A model generated the notes under the pieces. It was not told the origin of the DNA and did no database searches. It worked only from the letters and a program-made list of their open reading frames with translations. From Bowdeniella nasicola (GTDB taxonomy: Bacteria > Actinomycetota > Actinomycetes > Actinomycetales > Actinomycetaceae): a stretch of 64,000 nucleotides of DNA. Location: the NCBI RefSeq assembly GCF_900107735.1, contig NZ_FNQV01000009.1, forward strand, positions 1 through 64,000, read 5' to 3'. Of the stretch, positions 50,387-59,322 are shown piece after piece. A program made the position numbers and the translations under genes. Numbering within the stretch: the first letter of the stretch is position 1; each line of letters starts with the position of its first letter.

Positions 50387-52630
50387 TTAATTCAGCATGT
50401 TCTGGCCGCCGGTGACAGGCAGCGCCTGCCCGGTCTCATAGGCCTGTTCGGTCAGGTAGAAAATGGCTCGCGCAAGGTCGATCGGCAGGCAGCCGCGACG
50501 CATCGGGACCTTGGCTTCGTAAAACTCTCGGACGTCGTCGATCGTCTGGGCGCCCGGGACCTTGCCTGCGCGCAGATACTGCACGAACAGGCCGCGCTCC
50601 GGGTCGGTCCATAGCGGCCCGTCGAGGTAATTGCCCGGGCAGACGGCGTTGACCTTGATGCCATGGTCGATCAGTTCAAGCGCGAAGGACTGGGTGAGGC
50701 CAATGCCGCCGAACTTTGATCCGGCGTAGGCGAAGTTTCGCTTCGAGCCCTCCAGCCCCGATTTGGAGTTGACCTCAACGATGTCGAGCAGGCGGGAGGG
50801 GTCGGCTTCGAACTGGGCGGCCATGACGGGCGCGATCGCGCGCACGCACAGGAAGTAGCCGCGGTAGTTGACGCTGGTGACGAGGTCAAAGTCCGCAACC
50901 GGCTGGGTCATGACGCTCTCGGCGCGCAGCACGCCAGCGTTGGAGACGAACAGGTCGATGCCGCCGAAGGTGGCGACGACCTCGGCGATGGCCTCCTTGC
51001 AGGAGGCTTCGTCGGAGACGTTGATGGCCACGGCGCGGGCCCGACCCTCGCCGTACTGCCCCTCGAGGCGTTCGGCCTCGGCGCGCGCGAGGTCGATGTT
51101 GAGATCGGCGAGGACGACGGTGGCGCCCTCGGCCAGGAGATGTTCGCTGACGCCGAGCCCGAAGCCCTGGGCGGCGCCCGTGACGACGGCGATCTTGCCG
51201 GAGAGCCGGCCGGCAACCGACAGTGGCTGCCCGATCGCGTAGAGCGCACGGCCAGCCACGACAAGCTGCGGCTCACCGCCGTGCTCCTCGCGATAGCGCG
51301 CGAGGGACTCGCGCAGGTCGGCGATGTCTGCGGTGGCGGAGACCTCCCACGCGCCAGCAAGGTCATCGGCGTCGGCGGCGTCGTCAGTCACGACGATCGC
51401 CGGACCGGCCTCGGTTGCAAACAGGCCACGTAGCTTCGGCGCGAGGAGATCCGGCTCGGATCGGCGCGCGGCACCAGCCGCGGCGCGGATCAGGCGATCG
51501 CCCTCGGCCCGCAGCTCATCGACGTCGCCGACGACGCTGCCATCCTCGCCGATATAGCCGGGCTGGCCATTGCGCGTGCGCTCCTGATGCGCGGCGACCA
51601 CGCAGGTCGCGTCGTAGAAGGCCTGCCGCGCCAGTTCGGACAGCGGGCCGTCGGCACACTGGGGCAACAGTGGGAGCCGCTCCTGGGTGTTGTGCTCGGT
51701 CCCGGCCATGACGATGATGCCAGCGGCGGTGAGTTCGGTGACGTAGCGGTCGACGATCTCGCTGCGGTTGCGGTTCGGGATGAGCTCGACGGCGAAGATG
51801 CCGCGCGCCTTGAGATGGCCAGCAAGGACATCGGGCGTCCACTCGAACTCCGAGAGTTCGGGGGCGCCATCGGCCAGGATCGGGAAGGTCGGGATGCCGC
51901 CCATCTCGAGGATGTAGCGGTAGGCGTCGGCGAAATCGAGCGGGACCTCGGGCGCATATCCGGGTGTACCGGACTTCATGAGCCGCGAGCGAATCTCGCC
52001 CTGCGTCGCAACCGAATCCGCGGGATCCTGGTTCGGCTCGCCGCCGTAGAGCGCTCCAAGCGTCGCGGCGCGCTCACTTTCCGGCAGCTTGTCGATCTCA
52101 TCGGCCACCGCACGCGCAATGTGGCGCTCCTGCAGCGAGACCCACTCGGCGGGGACGCCTCCACGCTTCGCGACCTCGGCCTCGATGTCGCCACGCTTCA
52201 GGCGGGCCGCCACGCCGTGCTCGCGCAGGTGAGCATCGAGCCGCTCCACCATGAGGCCGGAGCGCTCATCATTGCCCGCGCGAATGTCGCGAGCGATGGT
52301 CTCGGCGAGGTCGGACTTGGTGCGGAACGGGTCAATCCCCTTGCCGCACAGGTAGATACGTCCCGGGTTGGCCGGATCGTTGACCTTCACGCCCGCCGCC
52401 GCCAACTCCTCATCGAGCGTGATGAACTCCAGGCCGAACAGGGGCACGATGCCCGCGTCCTCGGCGAGCGTCGCGAACGTCGAATAGACCTGCTGGTCAA
52501 AAAAGTTGGAGACCCCGAGCGCGGCGACCCCTTGCGCGGCGGCCTCGGCTACCGCATCTTCGGGGCTGGAAAACGCGGAGAAGTTCGGCGGAATGTGGAC
52601 GTGTGTATTAACAACGGGCGGCTGCGACAT
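50387..52630 (-). CDS. PHP-domain / short-chain dehydrogenase fusion
   Basis: A 747-residue two-part protein. The N-terminal part is PHP-like: H10-V-H12 in NTHVHIPPNF, the PLFGLEF strand, and a later MAGTEHNT metal-ligand motif; the usual central Asp-His of PHP is replaced in VSNFF. Residues 479-747 are a complete SDR with VTGAAQGFGLG (NAD loop), the catalytic Ser622, Tyr635 and Lys639 (YAGSK), and SNAGV. The SDR resembles sorbitol-6-phosphate dehydrogenases and the C-terminal half of bifunctional aldolase-SDR proteins, but the N-terminus is not a class II aldolase. ATG 52630 follows AAGGATTAGGT. A hydrolase/oxidoreductase couple on a sugar phosphate is an inference. Confidence 0.78.
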   Translation of the reverse strand: MSQPPVVNTHVHIPPNFSAFSSPEDAVAEAAAQGVAALGVSNFFDQQVYSTFATLAEDAGIVPLFGLEFITLDEELAAAGVKVNDPANPGRIYLCGKGIDPFRTKSDLAETIARDIRAGNDERSGLMVERLDAHLREHGVAARLKRGDIEAEVAKRGGVPAEWVSLQERHIARAVADEIDKLPESERAATLGALYGGEPNQDPADSVATQGEIRSRLMKSGTPGYAPEVPLDFADAYRYILEMGGIPTFPILADGAPELSEFEWTPDVLAGHLKARGIFAVELIPNRNRSEIVDRYVTELTAAGIIVMAGTEHNTQERLPLLPQCADGPLSELARQAFYDATCVVAAHQERTRNGQPGYIGEDGSVVGDVDELRAEGDRLIRAAAGAARRSEPDLLAPKLRGLFATEAGPAIVVTDDAADADDLAGAWEVSATADIADLRESLARYREEHGGEPQLVVAGRALYAIGQPLSVAGRLSGKIAVVTGAAQGFGLGVSEHLLAEGATVVLADLNIDLARAEAERLEGQYGEGRARAVAINVSDEASCKEAIAEVVATFGGIDLFVSNAGVLRAESVMTQPVADFDLVTSVNYRGYFLCVRAIAPVMAAQFEADPSRLLDIVEVNSKSGLEGSKRNFAYAGSKFGGIGLTQSFALELIDHGIKVNAVCPGNYLDGPLWTDPERGLFVQYLRAGKVPGAQTIDDVREFYEAKVPMRRGCLPIDLARAIFYLTEQAYETGQALPVTGGQNMLN

Positions 52631-52646
52631 ACCTAATCCTTCGGGG

Positions 52647-53396
52647 TTACAAAATCTCGACGTGATCGCGGAAGGGATCGAGCAGGGTGTCGTCCGGGTC
52701 GAGTTCCGTGACGAGCACATCGATCTCGGACAGCGGGAGGGACAGATTGGCGGTGGTGGTCATGAACTTCGACGAATCCGTGGCGAGCACGATCTCACCG
52801 GAGCGAGCCCGCAGGGCCCGCTTAAACGCGGCAGTTTCGATCGTCGAGTCCGTGGCACCAAACTCCGGATGTAGGGCCGAGATCGAAATGAAGGAGCGCG
52901 CGAAGTAGAAATCCTCCAGCGCCTTCAGCGCGACGGGCCCCACGAGGTTGTCGGTGGCCTCTTCCAGTTCGCCGCCGGAGAGCACGACTCGCTTGGCCTT
53001 GCCCCGCATAGCCAGGAAGTTCTCGATGCCGGTGGTAAAAACTTCGACGTCGAGCGCATCAGAGCGCAACGCGAAGGCGTGCAGCGTGGTGGAAGAGTCC
53101 ATCCCGATCATCCCGCGCGCCGGAATGAGGGCGGCGAGTTTGCTCGCGATCTTGATCTTGGCGGAGCGGTTCATCGCGACGCGACGCTCGAAGCGTTCTG
53201 GTTCCACGGAGACGGCTCCCCCGCGAACCCGTTTGACCAGGCCGCGTGATTCCAGCTGCTGCAAGTCGCGGCGGATTGTCATTTCCGAGACGCCGCATGC
53301 TTCGGCCGCTTCTGCCAGATCGAGCGATCCGCTCTTTTCCAGCAGGTCGGTTAAAACTGCGTGGCGCTTCTCTGCGCTGAGTGAGCCAATAGCCAT
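52647..53396 (-). CDS. DeoR-family regulator
   Basis: A 249-residue DeoR protein: N-terminal helix-turn-helix (KRHAVLTDLLEKSGSL, then VSEMTIRRDLQQLE) and a C-terminal DeoRC domain with MIGMDSSTTLHAFA and a late LATDSSKF motif. It is the first gene of the operon with the PHP-SDR fusion and the MDR dehydrogenase. It lies 83 bases downstream of the rhamnulokinase gene, with an inverted repeat between that may be its operator. Confidence 0.9.
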   Translation of the reverse strand: MAIGSLSAEKRHAVLTDLLEKSGSLDLAEAAEACGVSEMTIRRDLQQLESRGLVKRVRGGAVSVEPERFERRVAMNRSAKIKIASKLAALIPARGMIGMDSSTTLHAFALRSDALDVEVFTTGIENFLAMRGKAKRVVLSGGELEEATDNLVGPVALKALEDFYFARSFISISALHPEFGATDSTIETAAFKRALRARSGEIVLATDSSKFMTTTANLSLPLSEIDVLVTELDPDDTLLDPFRDHVEIL

Positions 53397-53413
53397 CGAC
53401 TATCCCATCTGCT

Positions 53414-53437
53414 TGTTAGATCATGTTAAGTCTAACA
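53414..53437. promoter_or_regulatory. inverted repeat upstream of deoR, candidate operator
   Basis: TGTTAGA (53414-53420) and TCTAACA (53431-53437) are perfect 7-base arms with a 10-base centre. The site lies in the 83-base gap just upstream of the DeoR start (53396). Position suggests autoregulation. A weak role as a hairpin after rhaB is also possible. Confidence 0.5.
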
Positions 53438-53479
53438 GCTCCGAACATTGGTGGGAAGGACTTTTGTCTCGCGCGTCTG

Positions 53480-54928
53480 CTAGAAGATTCGGCTCGCCGC
53501 CTCATCCCAGGGCCGAGCGCTGCCATGCGGCTCGTAGCGGATGACGCCACCGGAGTTCGCGATGACCTTTCTGAGCGCCGCGCGGTCGCCGTCGAGCTCG
53601 CCCATGGCGCGGGCCTGCACGATGATGTTGCCGAGGGCGGCGGCTTCCACGGGGCCCGCGACGACGGGCAGCTGGCAGGCGTCGGCGGTGAGCTGGCACA
53701 GCAGCTCGTTTTGGCACCCGCCTCCGACGATGTGCACGGCGTGGACCTCCGGTCCCCCGAGCTCTTGGATGGCGCGGATCGTGCGGGCGTGCGCCAGCGC
53801 GAGCGAATCGAGCACGCACCGAACCATTGCTCCCTTGTCCTGCGGCACCGGTTGGCCGGTCCGGCGGCACTCCTCGGCAATGAGGCTCGGCATATCGCCG
53901 CGAGCAAGGAAGACCTCCGAGCCTGCATCGACGACGGAGACGAGCTCCTTTGAACGGGCCGCGGCGTCAAGCAGATCGAAGAGGTTCGCGTCCTCGCCGG
54001 CTTCCTGCCAGGCGCGCTGACATTCCTGCAGGAGCCACAGCCCGGTGAGGTTGCGGTTAAAGCGCACGGTGCCATCGATCCCAAGTTCGTTCGTATAGCC
54101 GGCCGCCAAGGCCTCACTCGACTTGATCGGCTCGAGGAGCTCGGCACCCACGACCGACCAGGTGCCGCACGAAATGAAGGCGAAGTGTTCATCGACTGCG
54201 GGCGTCGCCGCGACAGCCGATGCCGTGTCGTGGCCACCGACGGCAACGAGTTCGATCTCGCTGCCCTCGATGAGGCCCGGGCGCAATCGCCCGCGGCGAG
54301 TGCCGGGCTCTTGCAGCTCGGCGAAGATCTCCAGCGGGATCCTCGCGGCGCGGGCCATTTCCGGGGACCACTGCCGGGTGGCAGCGTCTAACAGCTGCGA
54401 CGTCGAGGCGATCGTCGCTTCCGCGCCGCGCGCACCGCTAAGCAGGAAGCCAACGAGGTCGGGAGTAAAGAGCACCTGATCGACGAGCGGCCACTGCACG
54501 GACGTCATGTCGTCCATGAGCTGGTAGATCGTGTTGTAGGCGGCGCCAGGCTGAATGCCCGTCATCCGGTAAAGCTCGTCATCGGTGAACTGAGCGCGGA
54601 GTTTTTCTTGCTGAGCGATGGTGCGCTCATCGCGGTAGTGTCGCGGCGACCCGAGCAGCTGGCCCTCGACATCGATCCGGCCGTAGTCCACGCCCCACGA
54701 ATCCACACCCACGGAGCAGACCTTGCCTACTCGGTTTGCGCGACGCAGGCCTTCGACAACTCCGGCATACAGCCCCAGCGTGTCGGTGTAGAGATGGTCA
54801 CCAACGGGAATGCCGCCGTTTGGAAAGCGGTGAATCTCGGTCAATGTGACCGCATCATCGGCCACCAACCCGATCATGACTCGCCCGTTCGAGGCTCCTA
54901 GATCGACTGCTGCGTGTTGCGTAGCCAT
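53480..54928 (-). CDS. rhaB: rhamnulokinase (RhaB-like)
   Basis: A 482-residue FGGY kinase closely following E. coli RhaB landmarks: VDLGASNGRVM, a VDSWGVDYG segment, an AYNTIYQL segment, the GHDTASAVAATP motif, a CGTWSVVG segment and HIVGGGCQNELLCQL with the following VAGPVEAAALGN. It would phosphorylate L-rhamnulose or a related ketose such as L-fuculose at O1. It is divergent from the transporter operon, and a LacI-type operator precedes it. GGAGAGTGA lies upstream of ATG 54928. Confidence 0.9.
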   Translation of the reverse strand: MATQHAAVDLGASNGRVMIGLVADDAVTLTEIHRFPNGGIPVGDHLYTDTLGLYAGVVEGLRRANRVGKVCSVGVDSWGVDYGRIDVEGQLLGSPRHYRDERTIAQQEKLRAQFTDDELYRMTGIQPGAAYNTIYQLMDDMTSVQWPLVDQVLFTPDLVGFLLSGARGAEATIASTSQLLDAATRQWSPEMARAARIPLEIFAELQEPGTRRGRLRPGLIEGSEIELVAVGGHDTASAVAATPAVDEHFAFISCGTWSVVGAELLEPIKSSEALAAGYTNELGIDGTVRFNRNLTGLWLLQECQRAWQEAGEDANLFDLLDAAARSKELVSVVDAGSEVFLARGDMPSLIAEECRRTGQPVPQDKGAMVRCVLDSLALAHARTIRAIQELGGPEVHAVHIVGGGCQNELLCQLTADACQLPVVAGPVEAAALGNIIVQARAMGELDGDRAALRKVIANSGGVIRYEPHGSARPWDEAASRIF

Positions 54929-54967
54929 CGTTCACTCTCCTTCGTGTGACGCGTCGGCATAGATGTG

Positions 54968-54985
54968 GAAATCGGTTTCATCATA
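54968..54985 (-). promoter_or_regulatory. rhaB promoter -10 with LacI-type operator
   Basis: GAAATCGGTTTC (54968-54979) is a near-palindromic 12-mer almost identical to the operator at 55211. On the minus strand it directly follows TATGAT (54985-54980), a good -10, so it covers the transcription start of rhaB. No convincing -35 is visible. The remainder of the 329-base gap to 55258 holds the divergent promoter and nothing else I recognise. Confidence 0.6.
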
Positions 54986-55177
54986 ACGTGCGCCGACTCA
55001 CGATGCAGCCCCTTAAAATGACCAGAATCGCTACTGAACGCAAGAAATCTCCTAGAACTGCGGGCGGTGCCACGCGCCAGACTCGTCGTCGAAAGCTGCA
55101 GTCACTTGCCTTCCGTGCGCCCATCTCTAGCGTTTTGACTCGTTTTTCGTGAAATTTGAGTTATTTTTCGGTGTCGC

Positions 55178-55238
55178 TTGACGAAACGTGTGTCGTACCA
55201 TACGCTCTAAGAAATCGATTTCGTGAAATTGGTTTCAC
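55178..55238 (+). promoter_or_regulatory. sugar-transport operon promoter with two LacI-type operators
   Basis: TTGACG (55178-55183), a 17-base spacer and TACGCT (55201-55206) form a promoter. Immediately downstream lie a perfect palindrome GAAATCGATTTC (55211-55222) and then GTGAAA-TTGG-TTTCAC (55223-55238). Both are of the CG-centred or near-CG-centred LacI-family type. Their position across the start site fits repression by the LacI protein encoded in the same operon. Confidence 0.72.
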
Positions 55239-55257
55239 TCTACCGTTGGAGGCAAAG

Positions 55258-55689
55258 GTGCTGCTCAACATCAATCCCTTGCTCACAGGCCAGATCCTGG
55301 CTGCCCTGGACGCAATGGGACACTCTGACTCCGTGGTCATCGCCGATGCCCACTTTCCCGCTGCTCGGTTAGCTCACGCCGGCATCAGCATTGACCTTCC
55401 CGGCACCTCGACACCCGAAGTCCTGGCGGCAATCTGCACCGTCATCCCTCCCGATGACGCTCCCGGACTGGACCTTATGGAAAGTCCCGAGCCCGAATTG
55501 CTGCCGGTCCAAGCCGAGCTCGTGGCCGCCGCGGGATTAACGCGCGAGACCGTCCGCCTCGTCGAACGCTTCGCCTTCTACGACGCCGCGGCTGACGCAC
55601 AGCTGATTATCCGCACCGGTGAAACCCGGATCTATGGCAACGCCCTGCTGCGCAAGGGTGTCGTGCCGATGGGAGTGACTCATGGCTGA
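55258..55689 (+). CDS. fucU: RbsD/FucU-family sugar mutarotase
   Basis: A 143-residue cytosolic protein that interconverts sugar anomers or pyranose/furanose forms so that an isomerase or kinase receives the right form. The conserved N-terminus NINPLLTGQILAALDAMGH with His22, VIADAHFPA (Asp30, His32) and the C-terminal TGETRIYGNALLRKGV are FucU-like rather than RbsD-like. I use GTG 55258 because TTGGAGG lies five bases before it and homologues start at this point; upstream in-frame sequence covers the operators. First gene of the operon; it overlaps rbsA by eight bases. Confidence 0.85.
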   Translation: MLLNINPLLTGQILAALDAMGHSDSVVIADAHFPAARLAHAGISIDLPGTSTPEVLAAICTVIPPDDAPGLDLMESPEPELLPVQAELVAAAGLTRETVRLVERFAFYDAAADAQLIIRTGETRIYGNALLRKGVVPMGVTHG

Positions 55690-57208
55690 CCAATCGTTGT
55701 TGCTCGAGCTGAAGAACGTCTCCAAGACGTTCCCCGGCGTTAAGGCGCTACAAAATGTCGACCTGACGCTGCGCACGGGTGAAGTGCTGGGCCTGTGCGG
55801 TGAGAACGGCGCAGGCAAATCCACCCTGATGAAAATCCTGACCGGCATCTACACGATGGATCCCGGCGGCGAGATCTACCTGCAGGGCAACCGCGTGAAG
55901 GTCAAGGATGTGAACCACGCGCGCGACCTGGGCCTATCGATCATCCACCAGGAACTCAACATGGTGCCGGACCTGACGGTGGCACAGAACCTGTACATGG
56001 GCCGGCCCGGATACTCGCGCGGCGGGTTCATCGATGACAAGAAGATGCTTTCCGATGCCCGCGATCTATTTGATCGTCTCGGAATGGCGATCGACCCGAA
56101 GGCCTACTGCCGCGAACTGTCGGTCGCACGACTGCAGATGATCGAGATCGCTCGCGCCCTGTCCTACGACTCCAAGGTCCTCATCATGGATGAGCCGACC
56201 GCGGCGCTGACCGTGCAAGAAACCGAAGCCCTGTTCGAGATGATTAGGGACTTCGTTGGTCCCGAAACCGGCCTCATCTACATCTCGCACCGCATGCCCG
56301 AAATTGAGGAGATCACCGACCGCGTCTCCGTCCTGCGCGACGGCGAGTACATCGGAACGGTCGAGACCGACAAGGTCGAGGTCCGCGAGATCATCTCTAT
56401 GATGGTCGGCCGCCAGGTGGCAGCCGACGCGCGACCGAAGACAGCTCCCCTGTCCGATGAGATCGTCCTATCCGTATCCGGGCTGTCGACCAAGCGCCTC
56501 TTGCATGACGTCAACTTCGATCTGAAGAAGGGCGAGATCCTCGGCTTCGCGGGACTCATGGGCGCCGGCCGCACCGAGGTCGCTCGCTGCATTTCGGGGG
56601 CCGATCACCGCACCGAAGGCACGATCGAGGTCCACGGTAAGAAGGTCAAGATCAGTAACGCCGCAGATGGCGTCCGCCACGGGATCGGTTACCTGTCCGA
56701 AGACCGCAAGCAGTTCGGCCTGTTGGTCGACCAGGACGTCAAGACCAACACCGCCATCGCCTCGATGGACCATTACACGAGCGCCGGCGTCATCAACGAT
56801 GCCAAGACCAAGCGCGATGCCGACAAGTACCGTGGTCAGCTGCGGATCAAAACGCCGTCCATTAACCAGACGCTGAACAAGCTATCTGGCGGCAACCAGC
56901 AAAAGGTCGTGATCGCCAAATGGCTGATACGGGACAGCGACATCCTCATCTTTGATGAACCTACCCGCGGCATCGACGTGGGCGCCAAGGAAGAGATTTA
57001 CCAACTGCTCGAGGACCTGACGGCCCAGGGCAAATCCATCATCATGATTAGTTCCGAACTGCCCGAAGTCCTCCGGATGTCCCACCGGATTGCTGTCATG
57101 GCCCACGGACGAATCACCGGCATTCTCGACAACGAAGAAGCCACTCAGGAAAACATCATGGAGCTTGCCACCGTCGGCAAAGCCCTTATGGAGGGAGACG
57201 CGTCGTGA
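55682..57208 (+). CDS. ribose-type sugar ABC transporter ATPase (RbsA-like)
   Basis: A 508-residue protein with two ABC domains. The N-terminal half has Walker A GENGAGKST (40-48) and a degenerate signature LSVARLQMIEIARAL. The C-terminal half has LSGGNQQKVVIAKWL, a Walker B LIFDEPTRGIDVGAKEE, and the atypical Walker A of this family. It energises uptake of a monosaccharide through the permease that follows. Start and stop overlap both neighbours, indicating coupled translation. Confidence 0.93.
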   Translation: MADQSLLLELKNVSKTFPGVKALQNVDLTLRTGEVLGLCGENGAGKSTLMKILTGIYTMDPGGEIYLQGNRVKVKDVNHARDLGLSIIHQELNMVPDLTVAQNLYMGRPGYSRGGFIDDKKMLSDARDLFDRLGMAIDPKAYCRELSVARLQMIEIARALSYDSKVLIMDEPTAALTVQETEALFEMIRDFVGPETGLIYISHRMPEIEEITDRVSVLRDGEYIGTVETDKVEVREIISMMVGRQVAADARPKTAPLSDEIVLSVSGLSTKRLLHDVNFDLKKGEILGFAGLMGAGRTEVARCISGADHRTEGTIEVHGKKVKISNAADGVRHGIGYLSEDRKQFGLLVDQDVKTNTAIASMDHYTSAGVINDAKTKRDADKYRGQLRIKTPSINQTLNKLSGGNQQKVVIAKWLIRDSDILIFDEPTRGIDVGAKEEIYQLLEDLTAQGKSIIMISSELPEVLRMSHRIAVMAHGRITGILDNEEATQENIMELATVGKALMEGDAS

Positions 57209-58227
57209 CCGAAACAACCCCACGCGAACGGGCGGAAGCCCGCGCTGAGGAACGAGCCCCGAACCCCGTACTCGGGTTCTTTAGGGCCTCCATGCAGCAG
57301 CTCTTTGCGGCAGCAGCCCTCATTGCGGTCTATATCATCTTCCTCATTTTCGCCCCCGGATTCTCCGGGCCGACGATCCTTCCGGACATTCTGCTCAAGA
57401 CTGCCGCCATCGGTGTCATGGCGCTTGGCGCGACCTTCGTCATCGCAACCGCGGGCATCGACCTGTCGGTCGGTACGGGTATGACGCTATGCGCGGTGAT
57501 GGCGGGCCTTTTCCTGTCCACTGACCACATGGGCCTGCCACTTCCCGTCGGCTTGCTCCTCACCCTCGGGGTCGGCTTGCTCCTCGGCTTCATTAACGGC
57601 GCAAATATCGCGATCCTCGGTATCCCACCGTTTATCGCCACGCTCGCCATGATGATGGTCGCCAACGGCCTTTCCCTCATCTTGTCCAAGGCATCCTCGA
57701 TCCAGATCCAGTCGCCCACCTACTACGCCATCTCCAATGGCAACGTCATTCCGGGTTTGAAGAACGCAGCACTCGTCTTCATCGTGTGCACCATCATCGC
57801 CGCCTTCTTGCTTTCCAAGACTCTCGTCGGGCGCTACGCGCTCGCGATCGGTTCGAACGAAGAAGCAACTCGCCTCTCGGGCATCAACGTCAAGAAGTGG
57901 AAGATCATCATCTACATGGTGGCCGGCCTCTTCACCGCTATTGGTGCCATCTTGTACAGCGCGCGTTTCGGATATTCCCAGCCTGCTGAGGGCCTGGGCC
58001 TCGAATTGCAAGCTATCGCCGCCGTCGTCATCGGTGGCACGTCCCTGGCTGGTGGTCGAGCCAACATCATCGGCACCATGATCGGTGCCCTACTGATGAA
58101 CACGCTCACAACCGGCCTCCAAATGATGGGAGTTGCCCAGCAGTGGCAGCTCGTCGTCACGGGCATCGTCGTCCTTCTGGCCGTCTTTGCCGATAACGTC
58201 CGCCGCAGCCGCGCGGCCGCGGTCTAG
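57205..58227 (+). CDS. ribose-type sugar ABC transporter permease (RbsC-like)
   Basis: A 340-residue integral membrane protein of the BPD_transp_2 family, with about 8-10 hydrophobic segments from residue 31 onward after a charged N-terminal tail. It has the family motif ATAGIDLSVG, and a cytoplasmic loop GSNEEATRLSGINV that contacts the ATPase. GTG 57205 overlaps the rbsA stop (GTGA) and follows GGAGG. Confidence 0.93.
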   Translation: MTETTPRERAEARAEERAPNPVLGFFRASMQQLFAAAALIAVYIIFLIFAPGFSGPTILPDILLKTAAIGVMALGATFVIATAGIDLSVGTGMTLCAVMAGLFLSTDHMGLPLPVGLLLTLGVGLLLGFINGANIAILGIPPFIATLAMMMVANGLSLILSKASSIQIQSPTYYAISNGNVIPGLKNAALVFIVCTIIAAFLLSKTLVGRYALAIGSNEEATRLSGINVKKWKIIIYMVAGLFTAIGAILYSARFGYSQPAEGLGLELQAIAAVVIGGTSLAGGRANIIGTMIGALLMNTLTTGLQMMGVAQQWQLVVTGIVVLLAVFADNVRRSRAAAV

Positions 58228-58259
58228 TCCAACACAACACATCAACGAAAGAGGAAACC

Positions 58260-59252
58260 ATGCGTCGACTCAAGACGATCGCCGTTGCAGCCGTATTGTC
58301 GCTCGGCCTGGCTGCCTGCGGCGGAGGAAATAATGCTCCCTCCGATACCGGCGGAGCAACAGGATCCACCGAAGGTGGCGGCGGGGAGCAGACGATCTAC
58401 CTCGTATCCAAGGGCTTCCAGCACCGCTTCTGGCAGGCAGTGAAGGAAGGCGCGGAGGAAGCCGGCAAGGAATTCGGTTACAAGGTCGAATTCGTTGGCC
58501 CCGCAAATGAACAGGCCATCACCGAGCAGCTCGACCAGCTGAAGACCGCGCTGAACACCAAGCCGGCAGCACTCGGGTTTGCCGCGCTTGACTCCAAGGC
58601 CGCCGCACCGCTGCTGGAGGAGGCGAAGAACGCCAACATTCCGGTCGTCGCATTCGACTCCGGTGTCGAGTCCGATATTCCGGTCACGACTGTCCAGACC
58701 GATAACAAGGCCGCTGCCGCGGAAGCCGCCAAGCAGCTGGCCGAACTCCTCGGTAACAAGGGCAAGGTCGGCCTGGTCTGCCACGACCAGACCTCCCAGA
58801 CGGGCAAGGACCGTTGCTTCGGTTTCAAGGAGTGGATGGAACAGAACGCTCCGGACATTGAGGTCATCCAGGAACAGTACGCGGGTGAGGTCGGTAAGGC
58901 TGCTGACGTTACCAAGGCCATCCTGAGCTCGAACTCTGACATCACCGGCATGTACGGCACCAATGAAGCCGCAGCCATCGGCGTTGTTCAGGGCGTCAAG
59001 GAGTCCGGCAACGTCGGCAAGGTGACGGTCGTCGGCTTCGACTCCGGCAAGCCGCAGCTGGATGCGATCAAGGACGGGTCCATGGCAGGCGCTATCACCC
59101 AGTCGCCGGTGAAGATCGGTTACGAGACCGTCAAGGCTGCCATCGCCGCGATCAAGGGCGAGAGCCTCGAACCGGTCATCGACTCGGGCTTCGCCTGGTA
59201 CACCAAGGACAACATGGACAGCGACGAGATTAAGCCCAACCTCTACGAGTAA
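58260..59252 (+). CDS. sugar-binding lipoprotein (RbsB-like)
   Basis: A 330-residue substrate-binding protein. The signal peptide ends in the lipobox LAAC with lipidated Cys20, followed by a Gly/Ser-rich tether, then a periplasmic-binding-protein type 1 fold (VSKGFQHRFWQAVKEGAEEA at the N-lobe). It delivers a sugar to the adjacent permease. Residues that would show the sugar identity are not readable by eye. GAAAGAGGAAACC precedes the ATG. A strong hairpin follows the gene. Confidence 0.92.
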   Translation: MRRLKTIAVAAVLSLGLAACGGGNNAPSDTGGATGSTEGGGGEQTIYLVSKGFQHRFWQAVKEGAEEAGKEFGYKVEFVGPANEQAITEQLDQLKTALNTKPAALGFAALDSKAAAPLLEEAKNANIPVVAFDSGVESDIPVTTVQTDNKAAAAEAAKQLAELLGNKGKVGLVCHDQTSQTGKDRCFGFKEWMEQNAPDIEVIQEQYAGEVGKAADVTKAILSSNSDITGMYGTNEAAAIGVVQGVKESGNVGKVTVVGFDSGKPQLDAIKDGSMAGAITQSPVKIGYETVKAAIAAIKGESLEPVIDSGFAWYTKDNMDSDEIKPNLYE

Positions 59253-59271
59253 GTAGAACGGCCAGATCTCT

Positions 59272-59302
59272 TGCGGGGGCAGGCCGCCGGTCTGCCCCCG
59301 CA
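59272..59302 (+). terminator. intra-operon hairpin after the binding-protein gene
   Basis: TGCGGGGGCAG (59272-59282) and CTGCCCCCGCA (59292-59302) form an 11-bp stem with a 9-base loop, 20 bases after the binding-protein stop and 20 bases before the kinase start. It probably stops part of transcription or protects the upstream mRNA, giving more binding protein than kinase. Confidence 0.65.
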
Positions 59303-59322
59303 TTTCATGAAAGGAGGACATC

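Noticed and set aside
48840-50390. A 516-codon frame antisense to the zinc alcohol dehydrogenase
   Set aside because: High-GC mirror frame rich in Asp, Gly and Arg; the opposite strand encodes clear dehydrogenase motifs. The same holds for long antisense frames at 46290-47882, 43266-44579, 20809-21825 and 9659-10684.
54929-55257. A small gene (68 codons from 54946) in the divergent promoter region
   Set aside because: It runs through the rhaB operator, has no ribosome site and no protein-like composition.
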